The notes under the pieces: model-generated | Databases searched by the model: none | Seen by the model: only the letters and a program-made list of their open reading frames with translations | Told to the model about the DNA's origin: nothing | Position numbers and translations under genes: made by a program | In this document: positions 31,717 through 43,532 of the stretch, piece after piece | Numbering within the stretch: position 1 is the stretch's first letter | Layout: every line of letters starts with the position of its first letter | DNA from: Archivesica marissinica | Lineage: Eukaryota > Mollusca > Bivalvia > Venerida > Vesicomyidae | Reading direction: 5' to 3' | Assembly (NCBI GenBank): GCA_014843695.1 | Contig: CM026391.1 | Location: 40,222,768-40,286,767 of the forward strand | Length of the DNA: 64,000 nucleotides

Positions 31717-31754
31717 GGGTTTTGGTGTTGTGTTTGTGTTGTGGGTTTTGGTTG
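31717..31754 (+). repeat. G/T-rich interruption inside array 1
   Basis: The interior of a unit is replaced by a run of GGGTTTTGG and TGTTGTG motifs containing no A or C. Related runs occur at 32,364-32,398, 33,690-33,708 and 36,249-36,268, and weaker ones near 12,872, 14,358, 15,718 and 15,995. It could be genuine sequence or a consensus artefact. Confidence 0.6.
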
Positions 31755-32179
31755 TATATTGTCTGGTGTATTGGCGGGATTACACTATGGAACATGTATA
31801 TTGTCTGGTGTATGTTTTGTTGGTGTTGGCGGGATTACATTCTGGAACATGTATATTGTCTGGTGTAGTGGCGGGATTACACTCTGGAACATGTATATTG
31901 TCTGGTGTATTGGCTGGATTACATTCTGGATCATGTATATTGTCTGGTGTAATGGCGGGATTACACTCTGGAACATGTATATTGTCTGGTGTAATGTATA
32001 TTGTCTGTTGTAATGTCGGGATTACACTCTGGAACATGTATATTGTCTGGTGTAATGTTATTGTCTGGTAATGTATATTGTCTGGTGTAATGGCGGGATT
32101 ACACTATGGAACATGTATATTGTCTGGTGTAATGTCGGGATTACACTCTGGAACATGTATATTGTCTGGTGTAATGTCG

Positions 32180-35100
32180 TGATTACATCTGGAACATGTA
32201 TATTGTCTTGTGTAATGTCGGGATTACACTCTGGAACATGTATATTGTTTGGTGTAATGTATATTGTTTGGTGTAATGGCGCGATTACACTCTGGAACAT
32301 GTATATTGTCTGGTGTAATGGCGGGATTACACTCTGGAACATGTATATTGTCTGGTGTAATGTGGGTTTTGGTTGTTTGTTTGGTTGGGGGTTTTTGGTG
32401 TATATTGTCTGGTGTAATGTCGGGATTACACTCTGGAACATGTATATTGTCTGGTGTAGTGGCGGGATTACAGTCTGGAACATGTATATTGTCTGGTGTA
32501 GTGGCTGGATTACACGCTGGATCATGTATATTGTCTGGTGTAGTGGCGGGATTACACTCTGGAACATGTATATTGTCTGGTGTAATGGCGGGATTACACT
32601 ATGGAACATGTATATTGTCTGGTGTAATGTATATTGTCTGGTGTGTTTTGTCTGGTGTAATGGCGGGATTACACTCTGGAACATGTATATTGTCTGGTGT
32701 AATGTCGGGATTACACTCTGGAACATGTATATTGTCTGGTGTAGGGGCGAGATTACATTCTGGAACATGTATATTGTCTGGTGTAGTGGCGGGATTACAC
32801 TCTGTAACATGTATATTGTCTGGTGTAATGTCGGGATTACACTCTGGAACATGTATATTGTCTGGTGTAGTGGCGGGATTACACTCTGGAACATGTATAT
32901 TGTCTGGTGTAATGTCGGGATTACACACTGGAACATGTATATTGTCTGGTGTAATGTCGGGATTACACACTGGAACATGTATATTGTCTGGTGTAATGTC
33001 GGGATTACACTATGGAACATGTATATTGTCTGGTGTAATGTCGGGATTACACTCTGGAACATGTATATTGTCTTGTGTAATGTCGGGATTACACTCTGGA
33101 ACATGTATATTGTCTTGTGTAATGTCGGGATTACACTATGGAACATGTATAGTGTCTTGTGTAATGTCGGGATTACACTCTGGAACATGTATATTGTCTT
33201 GTGTAATGTCGGGATTACACTATGGAACATGTATATTGTCTGGTGTAATGTCGGGATTACACTCTGGAACATGTATAGTGTCTTGTGTAATGTCGGGATT
33301 ACACTCTGGAATATGTATATTGTCTGGTGTAGTGGCGGGATTACACTATGGAACATGTATATTGTCTGGTGTAATGTATATTGTCTGGTGTAATGGCGGG
33401 ATTACACTCTGGAACATGTATAGTGTCTGTTGTAATGTCGTGATTACTCTCTGGAACATGCATATTGTCTGGTGTAATGTCGGGATTACACTCTGGAACA
33501 TGTATATTGTCTGTATAATGGCGGGATTACACTCTGGAACATGTATATTGTTTGGTGTAATGGCGGGATTATACTCTGGAACATGTATATTGTTTGGTGT
33601 AATGGCGCGATTACACACTGGAACATGCATATTGTCTGGTGTAATGGCGGGATTACACACTGGAACATGTATATTGTCTGGTGTAATGTGGGTTTTGGTT
33701 GTAAATTGTTTGGTGTAATGGCGGGATTACACTCTGGAACATGTATATTGTCTGGTGTAATGTTTTTGGTGTATATTGTCTGGTGTAGTGGCGGGATTAC
33801 ACTCTGGAACATGTATATTGTCTGGTGTAGTGTCTGGATTGCTGGATCATGTATATTGTCTGGTGTAGTGGCGGGATTACACTCTGGAACATGTATATTG
33901 TCTGGTGTAATGGCGGGATTACACTATGGAACATGTATATTGTCTGGTGTAATGTATATTGTCTGGTGCAATGTATATTGTCTGGTGTAATGGCGGGATT
34001 ACACTCTGGAACATGTATATTGTCTGGTGTAATGTCGGGATTACACTCTGGAACATGTATATTGTCTGGTGTAATGTATATTGGCTGGTGTAATGGCGGG
34101 ATTACACTCTGGAACATGTATATTGTCTGGTGTAATGGCGGGATTACACTATGGAACATGTATATTGTCTGGTGTAGGGGCGGGATTACACTCTGGAACA
34201 TGTATATTGTCTGGTGTAATGTCGGGATTACACACTGGAACATGTATATTGTCTGGTGTAATGTCGGGATTACACACTGGAACATGTATATTGTCTGGTG
34301 TAATGTCGGGATTACACTATGGAACATGTATATTGTCTGGTGTAATGTCGGGATTACACTCTGGAACATGTATATTGTCTTGTGTAATGTCGGGATTACA
34401 CTCTGGAACATGTATATTGTCTTGTGTAATGTCGGGATTACACTATGGAACATGTATAGTGTCTTGTGTAATGTCGGGATTACACTCTGGAACATGTATA
34501 TTGTCTTGTGTAATGTCGGGATTACACTATGGAACATGTATATTGTCTGGTGTAATGTCGGGATTACACTCTGGAATATGTATATTGTCTGGTGTAGTGG
34601 CGGGATTACACTATGGAACATGTATATTGTCTGGTGTAATGTATATTGTCTGGTGTAATGGCGGGATTACACTCTGGAACATGTATAGTGTCTGTTGTAA
34701 TGTCGTGATTACTCTCTGGAACATGCATATTGTCTGGTGTAATGTCGGGATTACACTCTGGAACATGTATATTGTCTGGTGTAATGGCGGGATTACACTC
34801 TGGAACATGTATTTTGTTTGGTGTAATGGCGGGATTATACTCTGGAACATGTATATTGTTTAGTATAATGGGGTTACATGGTGATATTGTCTGGTGTAAT
34901 GGCGGGATTACACACTGGAACATGTATATTGTCTGGTGTAATGTCGGGATTATCTGGTACATGTAAATGGTTTGGTAAAATGGCGGGATTACACTTTGGA
35001 ACATGCATATTGTCTGGTGTAATGGCGGGATTACACACTGGAACATGTATATTGTCTGGTGTAATGTCGGGATTACACTCTGGTACATGTATATTGTTTG

Positions 35101-38100
35101 GTGTAATGGCGGGATTACACTTTGGAACATGTATATTGTCTGGTGTAATGTCGGGATTACACTCTGGAACATGTATATTGTCTGGTGTAGTGTCGGGATT
35201 ACACCTGGTACATGTATATTGTTTGGTAGTGGCTGGATTACACTTTGGAACATGTATATTGTCTGGTGTAGTGGCGGGATTACACTCTGGAACATGTATA
35301 TTGTCTGGTGTAATGGCGGGATTACACTCTGGACATGTTATTGTTTGTGTAATGTATATTGTCTGGTGCAATGTTTTTGTTGGTGTTGGCGGGATTACAC
35401 TCTGGAACATGTATATTGTTGGTATAATGTCGGGATTACACTCTGGAACATGTATATTGTCTGGTGTAATGTATATTGGCTGGTATAATGGCGGGATTAC
35501 ACTCTGGAACATGTATATTGTCTGGTGTAATGGCGGGATTACACTATGGAACATGTATATTGTCTTGTGTAATGTCGGGATTACACTCTGGAACATGTAT
35601 ATTGTCTGGTGTAATGGCGGGATTACTCTCTGGAACATGTATATTGTCTTGTGTAATGTCGGGATTACACTCTGGAACATGTATATTGTCTTGTGTAATG
35701 TCGGGATTACACTATGGAACATGTATATTGTCTGGTGTAATGTCGGGATTACACTATGGAACATGTATAGTGTCTGGTGTAATGTCGGGATTACACTCTG
35801 TGGAACATGTATATTGTCTTGTGTAATGTCGGGATTACACTATGGAACATGTATATTGTCTGGTGTAATGGCGGGATTACACTCTGGAATATGTATATTG
35901 TCTGGTGTAGTGGCGGGATTACACTATGGAACATGTATATTGTCTGGTGTAATGTATATTGTCTGGTGTAATGGCGGGATTACACTCTGGAACATGTATA
36001 GTGTCTGTTGTAATGTCGTGATTACTCTCTGGAACATGCATATTGTCTGGTGTAATGTCAGGATTACACTCTGGAACATGTATATTGTCTGGTATAATGG
36101 CGGGATTACACTCTGGAACATGTATTTTGTTTGGTGTAATGGCGGGATTATACTCTGGAACATGTATATTGTTTGTTTGGGGTTTGGTGTTTGTCTGGTG
36201 TAATGGCGGGATTACACACTGGAACATGTATATTGTCTGGTGTAATGTGGGTTTTGGTTGTTTGTTTGGTAATGGCTGGATTACACTTTGGAACATGCAT
36301 ATTGTCTGGTGTAATGGCGGGATTACACACTGGAACATGTATATTGTCTGGTGTAATGTCGGGATTACACTCTGGTACATGTAAATTGTTTGGTAAAATG
36401 GCGGGATTACACTTTGGAACATGTATATTGTCTGGTGTAATGTCGGGATTACACTCTGGAACATGTATATTGTCTGGTGTAGTGTCGGGATTACACTCTG
36501 GAACATGTATATTGTCTGGTGTAGTGGCTGGATTACACGCTGGATCATGTATATTGTCTGGTGTAGTGGCGGGATTACACTCTGGAACATGTATATTGTC
36601 TGGTGTAATGGCGGGATTACACTATGGAACATGTATATTGTCTGGTGTAATGTATATTGTCTGGTGCAATGTATTTTGTCTGGTGTAATGGCGGGATTAC
36701 ACTCTGGAACATGTATATTGTCTGGTGTAATGTCGGGATTACACTCTGGAACATGTATATTGTCTGGTGTAATGTTGGCGGGATTACATCTGGAACATGT
36801 ATATTGTCTGGTGTATGGCGGGATTACACTCTGGAACATGTATATTGTCTGGTGTAATGTCGGGATTACACTCTGGAACATGTATATTGTCTGGTGTAAT
36901 GTCGGGATTACACTCTGGAACATGTATATTGTCTTGTGTAATGTCGGGATTACACTCTGGAACATGTATATTGTCTTGTGTAATGTCGGGATTACACTAT
37001 GGAACATGTATATTGTCTGGTGTAATGTCGGGATTACACTCTGGAACATGTATATTGTCTGGTGTAATGTCGGGATTACACTCTGGAACATGTATATTGT
37101 CTTGTGTAATGTCGGGATTACACTATGGAACATGTATATTGTCTGGTGTAATGTCGGGATTACACTCTGGAACATGTATATTGTTTGTGTAATGTCGGGA
37201 TTACACTCTGGAATATGTATATTGTCTGGTGTAGTGGCGGGATTACACTATGGAACATGTATATTGTCTGGTGTAATGTATATTGTCTGGTGTAATGGCG
37301 GGATTACACTCTGGAACATGTATAGTGTCTGTTGTAATGTCGTGATTACTCTCTGGAACATGCATATTGTCTGGTGTAATGTCGGGATTACACTCTGGAA
37401 CATGTATATTGTCTGGTATAATGGCGGGATTACACTCTGGAACATGTATTTTGTTTGGTGTAATGGCGGGATTATACTCTGGAACATGTATATTGTTTAG
37501 TATAATGGCGCGATTACACACTGGAACATGCATATTGTCTGGTGTAATGGCGGGATTACACACTGGAACATGTATATTGTCTGGTGTAATGTCGGGATTA
37601 CACTCTGGTACATGTAAATTGTTTGGTAAAATGGCGGGATTACACTTTGGAACATGCATATTGTCTGGTGTAATGGCGGGATTACACACTGGAACATGTA
37701 TATTGTCTGGTGTAATGTCGGGATTACACTCTGGTACATGTAAATTGTTTGGTAAAATGGCGGGATTACACTTTGGAACATGTATATTGTCTGGTGTAAT
37801 GTCGGGATTACACTCTGGAACATGTATATTGTCTGGTGTAGTGTCGGGATTACACTCTGGAACATGTATATTGTCTGGTGTAGTGGCTGGATTACACGCT
37901 GGATCATGTATATTGTCTGGTGTAGTGGCGGGATTACACTCTGGAACATGTATATTGTCTGGTGTAATGGCGGGATTACACTATGGAACATGTATATTGT
38001 CTGGTGTAATGTATATTGTCTGGTGCAATGTATTTTGTCTGGTGTAATGGCGGGATTACACTCTGGAACATGTATATTGTCTGGTATAATGTCGGGATTA

Positions 38101-41100
38101 CACTCTGGAACATGTATATTGTCTGGTGTAATGTATATTGGCTGGTATAATGGCGGGATTACACTCTGGAACATGTATATTGTCTGGTGTAATGGCGGGA
38201 TTACACTATGGAACATGTATATTGTCTTGTGTAATGTCGGGATTACACTCTGGAACATGTATATTGTCTGGTGTAATGGCGGGATTACTCTCTGGAACAT
38301 GTATATTGTCTTGTGTAATGTCGGGATTACACTCTGGAACATGTATATTGTCTTGTGTAATGTCGGGATTACACTATGGAACATGTATATTGTCTGGTGT
38401 AATGTCGGGATTACACTATGGAACATGTATAGTGTCTGGTGTAATGTCGGGATTACACTCTGTGGAACATGTATATTGTCTTGTGTAATGTCGGGATTAC
38501 ACTATGGAACATGTATATTGTCTGGTGTAATGGCGGGATTACACTCTGGAATATGTATATTGTCTGGTGTAGTGGCGGGATTACACTATGGAACATGTAT
38601 ATTGTCTGGTGTAATGTATATTGTCTGGTGTAATGGCGGGATTACACTCTGGAACATGTATAGTGTCTGTTGTAATGTCGTGATTACTCTCTGGAACATG
38701 CATATTGTCTGGTGTAATGTCAGGATTACACTCTGGAACATGTATATTGTCTGGTATAATGGCGGGATTACACTCTGGAACATGTATTTTGTTTGGTGTA
38801 ATGGCGGGATTATACTCTGGAACATGTATATTGTTTAGTATAATGGCGCGATTACACACTGGAACATGCATATTGTCTGGTGTAATGGCGGGATTACACA
38901 CTGGAACATGTATATTGTCTGGTGTAATGTCGGGATTACACTCTGGTACATGTAAATTGTTTGGTAAAATGGCTGGATTACACTTTGGAACATGCATATT
39001 GTCTGGTGTAATGGCGGGATTACACACTGGAACATGTATATGTCTGGTGTAATGTCGGGATTACACTCTGGTACATGTAAATTGTTTGGTAAAATGGCGG
39101 GATTACACTTTGGAACATGTATATTGTCTGGTGTAATGTCGGGATTACACTCTGGAACATGTATATTGTCTGGTGTAGTGTCGGGATTACACTCTGGAAC
39201 ATGTATATTGTCTGGTGTAGTGGCTGGATTACACGCTGGATCATGTATATTGTCTGGTGTAGTGGCGGGATTACACTCTGGAACATGTATATTGTCTGGT
39301 GTAATGGCGGGATTACACTATGGAACATGTATATTGTCTGGTGTAATGTATATTGTCTGGTGCAATGTATATTGTCTGGTGTAATGGCGGGATTACACTC
39401 TGGAACATGTATATTGTCTGGTGTAATGTCGGGATTACACTCTGGAACATGTATATTGTCTGGTGTAATGTCGGTTAATGGCGGGATTACACTCTGGAAC
39501 ATGTATATTGTCTGGTGTAATGGCGGGATTACACTATGGAACATGTATATTGTCTTGTGTAATGTCGGGATTACACTCTGGAACATGTATATTGTCTGGT
39601 GTAATGGCGGGATTACTCTCTGGAACATGTATATTGTCTTGTGTAATGTCGGGATTACACTCTGGAACATGTATATTGTCTTGTGTAATGTCGGGATTAC
39701 ACTCTGGAACATGTATATTGTCTGGTGTAATGTCGGGATTACACTATGGAACATGTATAGTGTCTGGTGTAATGTCGGGATTACACTCTGGAACATGTAT
39801 ATTGTCTTGTGTAATGTCGGGATTACACTATGGAACATGTATATTGTCTGGTGTAATGGCGGGATTACACTCTGGAACATGTATAGTGTCTTGTGTAATG
39901 TCGGGATTACACTCTGGAATATGTATATTGTCTGGTGTAGTGGCGGGATTACACTATGGAACATGTATATTGTCTGGTGTAATGTATATTGTCTGGTGTA
40001 ATGGCGGGATTACACTCTGGAACATGTATAGTGTCTGTTGTAATGTCGTGATTACTCTCTGGAACATGCATATTGTCTGGTGTAATGTCGGGATTACACT
40101 CTGGAACATGTATATTGTCTGGTATAATGGCGGGATTACACTCTGGAACATGTATATTGTTTGGTGTAATGGCGGGATTATACTCTGGAACATGTATATT
40201 GTTTAGTATAATGGCGCGATTACACACTGGAACATGCATATTGTCTGGTGTAATGGCGGGATTACACACTGGAACATGTATATTGTCTGGTGTAATGTCG
40301 GGATTACACTCTGGTACATGTAAATTGTTTGGTAAAATGGCGGGATTACACTTTGGAACATGCATATTGTCTGGTGTAATGGCGGGATTACACACTGGAA
40401 CATGTATATTGTCTGGTGTAATGTCGGGATTACACTCTGGTACATGTAAATTGTTTGGTAAAATGGCGGGATTACACTTTGGAACATGTATATTGTCTGG
40501 TGTAATGTCGGGATTACACTCTGGAACATGTATATTGTCTGGTGTAGTGTCGGGATTACACTCTGGAACATGTATATTGTCTGGTGTAGTGGCTGGATTA
40601 CACGCTGGATCATGTATATTGTCTGGTGTAGTGGCGGGATTACACTCTGGAACATGTATATTGTCTGGTGTAATGGCGGGATTACACTATGGAACATGTA
40701 TATTGTCTGGTGTAATGTATATTGTCTGGTGCAATGTATATTGTCTGGTGTAATGGCGGGATTACACTCTGGAACATGTATATTGTCTGGTATAATGTCG
40801 GGATTACACTCTGGAACATGTATATTGTCTGGTGTAATGTATATTGGCTGGTATAATGGCGGGATTACACTCTGGAACATGTATATTGTCTGGTGTAATG
40901 GCGGGATTACACTATGGAACATGTATATTGTCTTGTGTAATGTCGGGATTACACTCTGGAACATGTATATTGTCTGGTGTAATGGCGGGATTACTCTCTG
41001 GAACATGTATATTGTCTTGTGTAATGTCGGGATTACACTCTGGAACATGTATATTGTCTTGTGTAATGTCGGGATTACACTATGGAACATGTATATTGTC

Positions 41101-42038
41101 TGGTGTAATGTCGGGATTACACTATGGAACATGTATAGTGTCTGGTGTAATGTCGGGATTACACTCTGGAACATGTATATTGTCTTGTGTAATGTCGGGA
41201 TTACACTATGGAACATGTATATTGTCTGGTGTAATGTCGGGATTACACTCTGGAACATGTATAGTGTCTTGTGTAATGTCGGGATTACACTCTGGAATAT
41301 GTATATTGTCTGGTGTAGTGGCGGGATTACACTATGGAACATGTATATTGTCTGGTGTAATGTATATTGTCTGGTGTAATGGCGGGATTACACTCTGGAA
41401 CATGTATAGTGTCTGTTGTAATGTCGTGATTACTCTCTGGAACATGCATATTGTCTGGTGTAATGTCGGGATTACACTCTGGAACATGTATATTGTCTGG
41501 TATAATGGCGGGATTACACTCTGGAACATGTATATTGTTTGGTGTAATGGCGGGATTATACTCTGGAACATGTATATTGTTTAGTATAATGGCGCGATTT
41601 CACACTGGAACATGCATATTGTCTGGTGTAATGGCGGGATTACACACTGGAACATGTATATTGTCTGGTGTAATGTCGGGATTACACTCTGGTACATGTA
41701 AATTGTTTGGTAAAATGGCGGGATTACACTTTGGAACATGTATATTGTCTGGTGTAATGTCGGGATTACACTCTGGAACATGTATATTGTCTGGTGTAGT
41801 GTCGGGATTACACTCTGGAACATGTATATTGTCTGGTGTAGTGGCTGGATTACACGCTGGATCATGTATATTGTCTGGTGTAGTGGCGGGATTACACTCT
41901 GGAACATGTATATTGTCTGGTGTAATGGCGGGATTACACTATGGAACATGTATATTGTCTGGTGTAATGTATATTGTCTGGTGCAATGTATATTGTCTGG
42001 TGTAATGGCGGGATTACACTCTGGAACATGCATATTGT
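32180..42038 (+). repeat. ~1.26-1.38-kb higher-order repeat of array 1, eight copies
   Basis: A marker unit with TGATTAC in place of GGATTAC occurs at 32180 (variant), 33441, 34706, 36019, 37343, 38681, 40049 and 41427. The spacings are 1261, 1265, 1313, 1324, 1338, 1368 and 1378 bp. Each copy also shares TGGCTGGATTACACGCTGG, GGTACATGTAAATTG and paired 19-bp short units. The last spacing equals 31 x 42 + 4 x 19. The right-hand copies are the most alike. The final copy is cut off by the array end at 42,038. Confidence 0.9.
32364..32398 (+). repeat. G/T-rich interruption with G-runs, inside array 1
   Basis: GGGTTTTGG, spaced T/G sequence and GGGGG follow each other on the + strand, enough G-runs for a weak two-layer G-quadruplex. 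It sits 184 bp after the HOR marker at 32,180. Similar runs sit about 230-250 bp after the markers at 33,441 and 36,019. Confidence 0.55.
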
Positions 42039-42126
42039 AGGTAATCCATAGTTATTTTACGTCGTGCACGAATTGTATAGATGGCTTCTAAGATAAACAG
42101 AAATGTGACCAGGCTGTTTTTAAAAA

Positions 42127-42240
42127 ATTAAATTAAGCTGGCCCATATACTAGTAGTAGTTTCATTCTTTATTAGAGTATCATATATGCACAGATGCGTG
42201 GGGTCTGGACAAATGGTTTCGGATTCAAAACCAAAATGAT
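42127..42240 (+). repeat. Dispersed repeat C, copy 1 (tRNA-like module?)
   Basis: It shares AGCTGGCCCATATA, ATGCACAGATGCGTG, GGTCTGGACAAATGGTTTCG and a degraded GGATTCAAAACC with copy 2 at 42,472-42,588. The later part of copy 2 resembles a tRNA B box. The A-box-like and B-box-like parts are about 75 bp apart, longer than in a normal tRNA, so a tRNA-derived SINE origin is only a suggestion. Confidence 0.55.
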
Positions 42241-42250
42241 CTTAGCTTAG

Positions 42251-42459
42251 TTTATGCAAATTTATTTTAGCTCGATTGCGAAACATGTTCTTATATTACA
42301 ACTTATATTAATCATTCGATACCTCATTCCTGATGGAATCCATCGCCATGAGGGAGAGCGAACAGGTAACGTGGAATTTAAATACCTTGCCTAAGAGGGC
42401 ACATAACACTCGTAACGGCTCCAGCAGTGCTCGAACTCCGGACCTTTCGCACCTGAAGC
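42251..42459 (-). mobile_element. SINE-B copy 1 (5'-incomplete)
   Basis: Read on the minus strand, it matches the other SINE-B copies: a B-box-like GGAGTTCGAGC, a middle part with GAATTTAAA-type sequence (complement TTTAAATTCC), and the 3' end CGCAATCGAGC followed by TAAAATAAATTTG. The tRNA-like head stops at the GCTTCAGGT side and lacks the A-box half. Small insertions (for example near 42,395 and 42,405) mark it as an old copy. It lies exactly between the two copies of repeat C. Confidence 0.8.
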
Positions 42460-42471
42460 TTTTCTCTCTCA

Positions 42472-42588
42472 TTAAATTGAGCTGGCCCATATAGTGGTTG
42501 TAGTTGCTTTCCATATTACAATCGCATGTATGCACAGATGCGTGAGGTCTGGACAAATGGTTTCGGGTTCAAACCCAAAATTATTTTG
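42472..42588 (+). repeat. Dispersed repeat C, copy 2
   Basis: Direct repeat of 42,127-42,240, about 345 bp downstream. It has ATAGTGGTTGTAGTTGC (A-box-like) and GGGTTCAAACCC (B-box-like, close to GGTTCRANNCC). It may be a tRNA-derived SINE family or a local duplication that also took in SINE-B sequence. Confidence 0.55.
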
Positions 42589-42960
42589 TTTGCGATAGGC
42601 CATATCCAAGCATGTTTAAAATTGACACCTAGTAACTATCTATGTAGCAGATGCCATCCATACTCTTAGTGGATTCACTATGAATGAAACTTCGAAAATG
42701 GAGACAACGCTATCAGACTAAAAAACACATTTTGAATCAAACTTTCGGTTTTCATTAATAGATTAACATCTCTTCTTTTGATTAATACTCGTTTCCACAC
42801 GCACATGGCTGTAATTTTGGAAGTATTCGCAAAAGTTTCACGTGTGTCGTATCATCATTTCCACATTTAGAGCTTGCGATCGAACAAGAATAAGTGGTAT
42901 GCATCATAGGCTATACTGAACAGTTTATGTCGATAATTTACACAGTTATAGTTTAGTCGT
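42589..42960. other. Unassigned non-coding sequence
   Basis: No repeat, ORF of note or RNA gene is recognisable here. A short GAACAGTTTATGTC near 42,919 recurs near 61,312, hinting at another old dispersed repeat. Confidence 0.6.
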
Positions 42961-42963
42961 TTA

Positions 42964-43290
42964 CTATGGGACGCGGTTGTGCTATTTATTCAGTATTTAT
43001 TGATATCCATAATTCGATCTTTGGATATCCATACTTCGATTTATTTGGATATCTATAATTCGATTTTTGGATATCCAAAATTCGTATAAATGCTGAATAA
43101 ATAGCAAACGGCGCTCCTGGAATTATGGATAACCAAAAAATCGAATTATGGATATCCAAAAAATCGACTTATGGATATCCAAAAATCGATTTATGGATAT
43201 CCATAATTGCTGAATAAATAGCAAAACGGGGCGCCTGGAATTATGGATATCTAAAAATAACAACTTAAATAGCAATGCGTCGCCCCATAG
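42964..43290. mobile_element. Foldback / snapback DNA element, 327 bp
   Basis: The ends are inverted: CTATGGGACGCGG on the left and CTATGGGGCGACGC read inward from the right, each followed by TGCTATTTA. TTA flanks both sides (42,961-42,963 and 43,291-43,293), a possible 3-bp target duplication. The interior is built of alternating GGATATCC palindromes and AATTCGATTTTTGG blocks on the left, with their complements on the right. An inner direct repeat, TGCTGAATAAATAGC followed by a CGCNCCTGGAATTATGG-like stretch, occurs at about 43,090 and 43,208. There is no coding capacity, so it would be non-autonomous. Confidence 0.75.
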
Positions 43291-43293
43291 TTA

Positions 43294-43530
43294 ACTAGTG
43301 TTTATTGGAGTAGATATTTGTACTAAAAAACGTGCTACTTAACATTCTGCTACCAACACAATTCAAGGCAAATATGGTTTCAGAGATATGTTCTGCTTAC
43401 GTAAATAATATTCTAAGAAGAGATATTGACCAAACACATATAGCTGTGTACTCTATATGAAGTCATGTCTGTCTAGTCATGCTGGTCAGACACTGTTATT
43501 GATTTCTCTAGTGGCTTCCATGTACATTCA
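43294..43530. other. Unassigned non-coding sequence
   Basis: AT-rich sequence between the foldback element and the MITE. I see nothing recognisable. Confidence 0.5.
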
Positions 43531-43532
43531 TA

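Larger units (their letters stand above)
1..42038 (+). repeat. 42-bp minisatellite array (array 1), truncated at left edge
   Basis: Head-to-tail units of 42 bp fill this stretch, roughly 970 unit lengths plus one N gap. A unit reads GTGTAAT, a 6-nt variable segment (GTCGGG, GGCGGG, GACGGG, GGTGCG), ATTACAC, then TCTGGAACATG and TATATTGTCTG. All units are in one orientation; the + strand is G/T-rich and about 40% GC. Common variants are GTGTAGT for GTGTAAT, TATGG or ACTGG for TCTGG, and ATGCATATTG for ATGTATATTG. The array begins before base 1 and ends where the last unit breaks off at CATATTGT followed by unrelated sequence. Period and orientation are directly visible; any function is unknown. 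It is too long and too diverse to be an ordinary short VNTR and is better called satellite-scale. Confidence 0.98.

Noticed and set aside
30185..32071. ORFs spanning the N runs
   Set aside because: They read through 1,000 unknown bases and are meaningless.
31717..32398. Telomere-like GGGTTTTG repeats
   Set aside because: The runs are short, irregular and embedded inside satellite units; no regular telomeric period is present.
1..42038. CRISPR-like array
   Set aside because: Units are contiguous with no unique spacers, and the context is eukaryotic.
42308..42556. 82-codon minus-strand ORF (also 61,971-62,174)
   Set aside because: Translation of SINE-B and repeat C; the same peptide fragments recur in other SINE-B copies.
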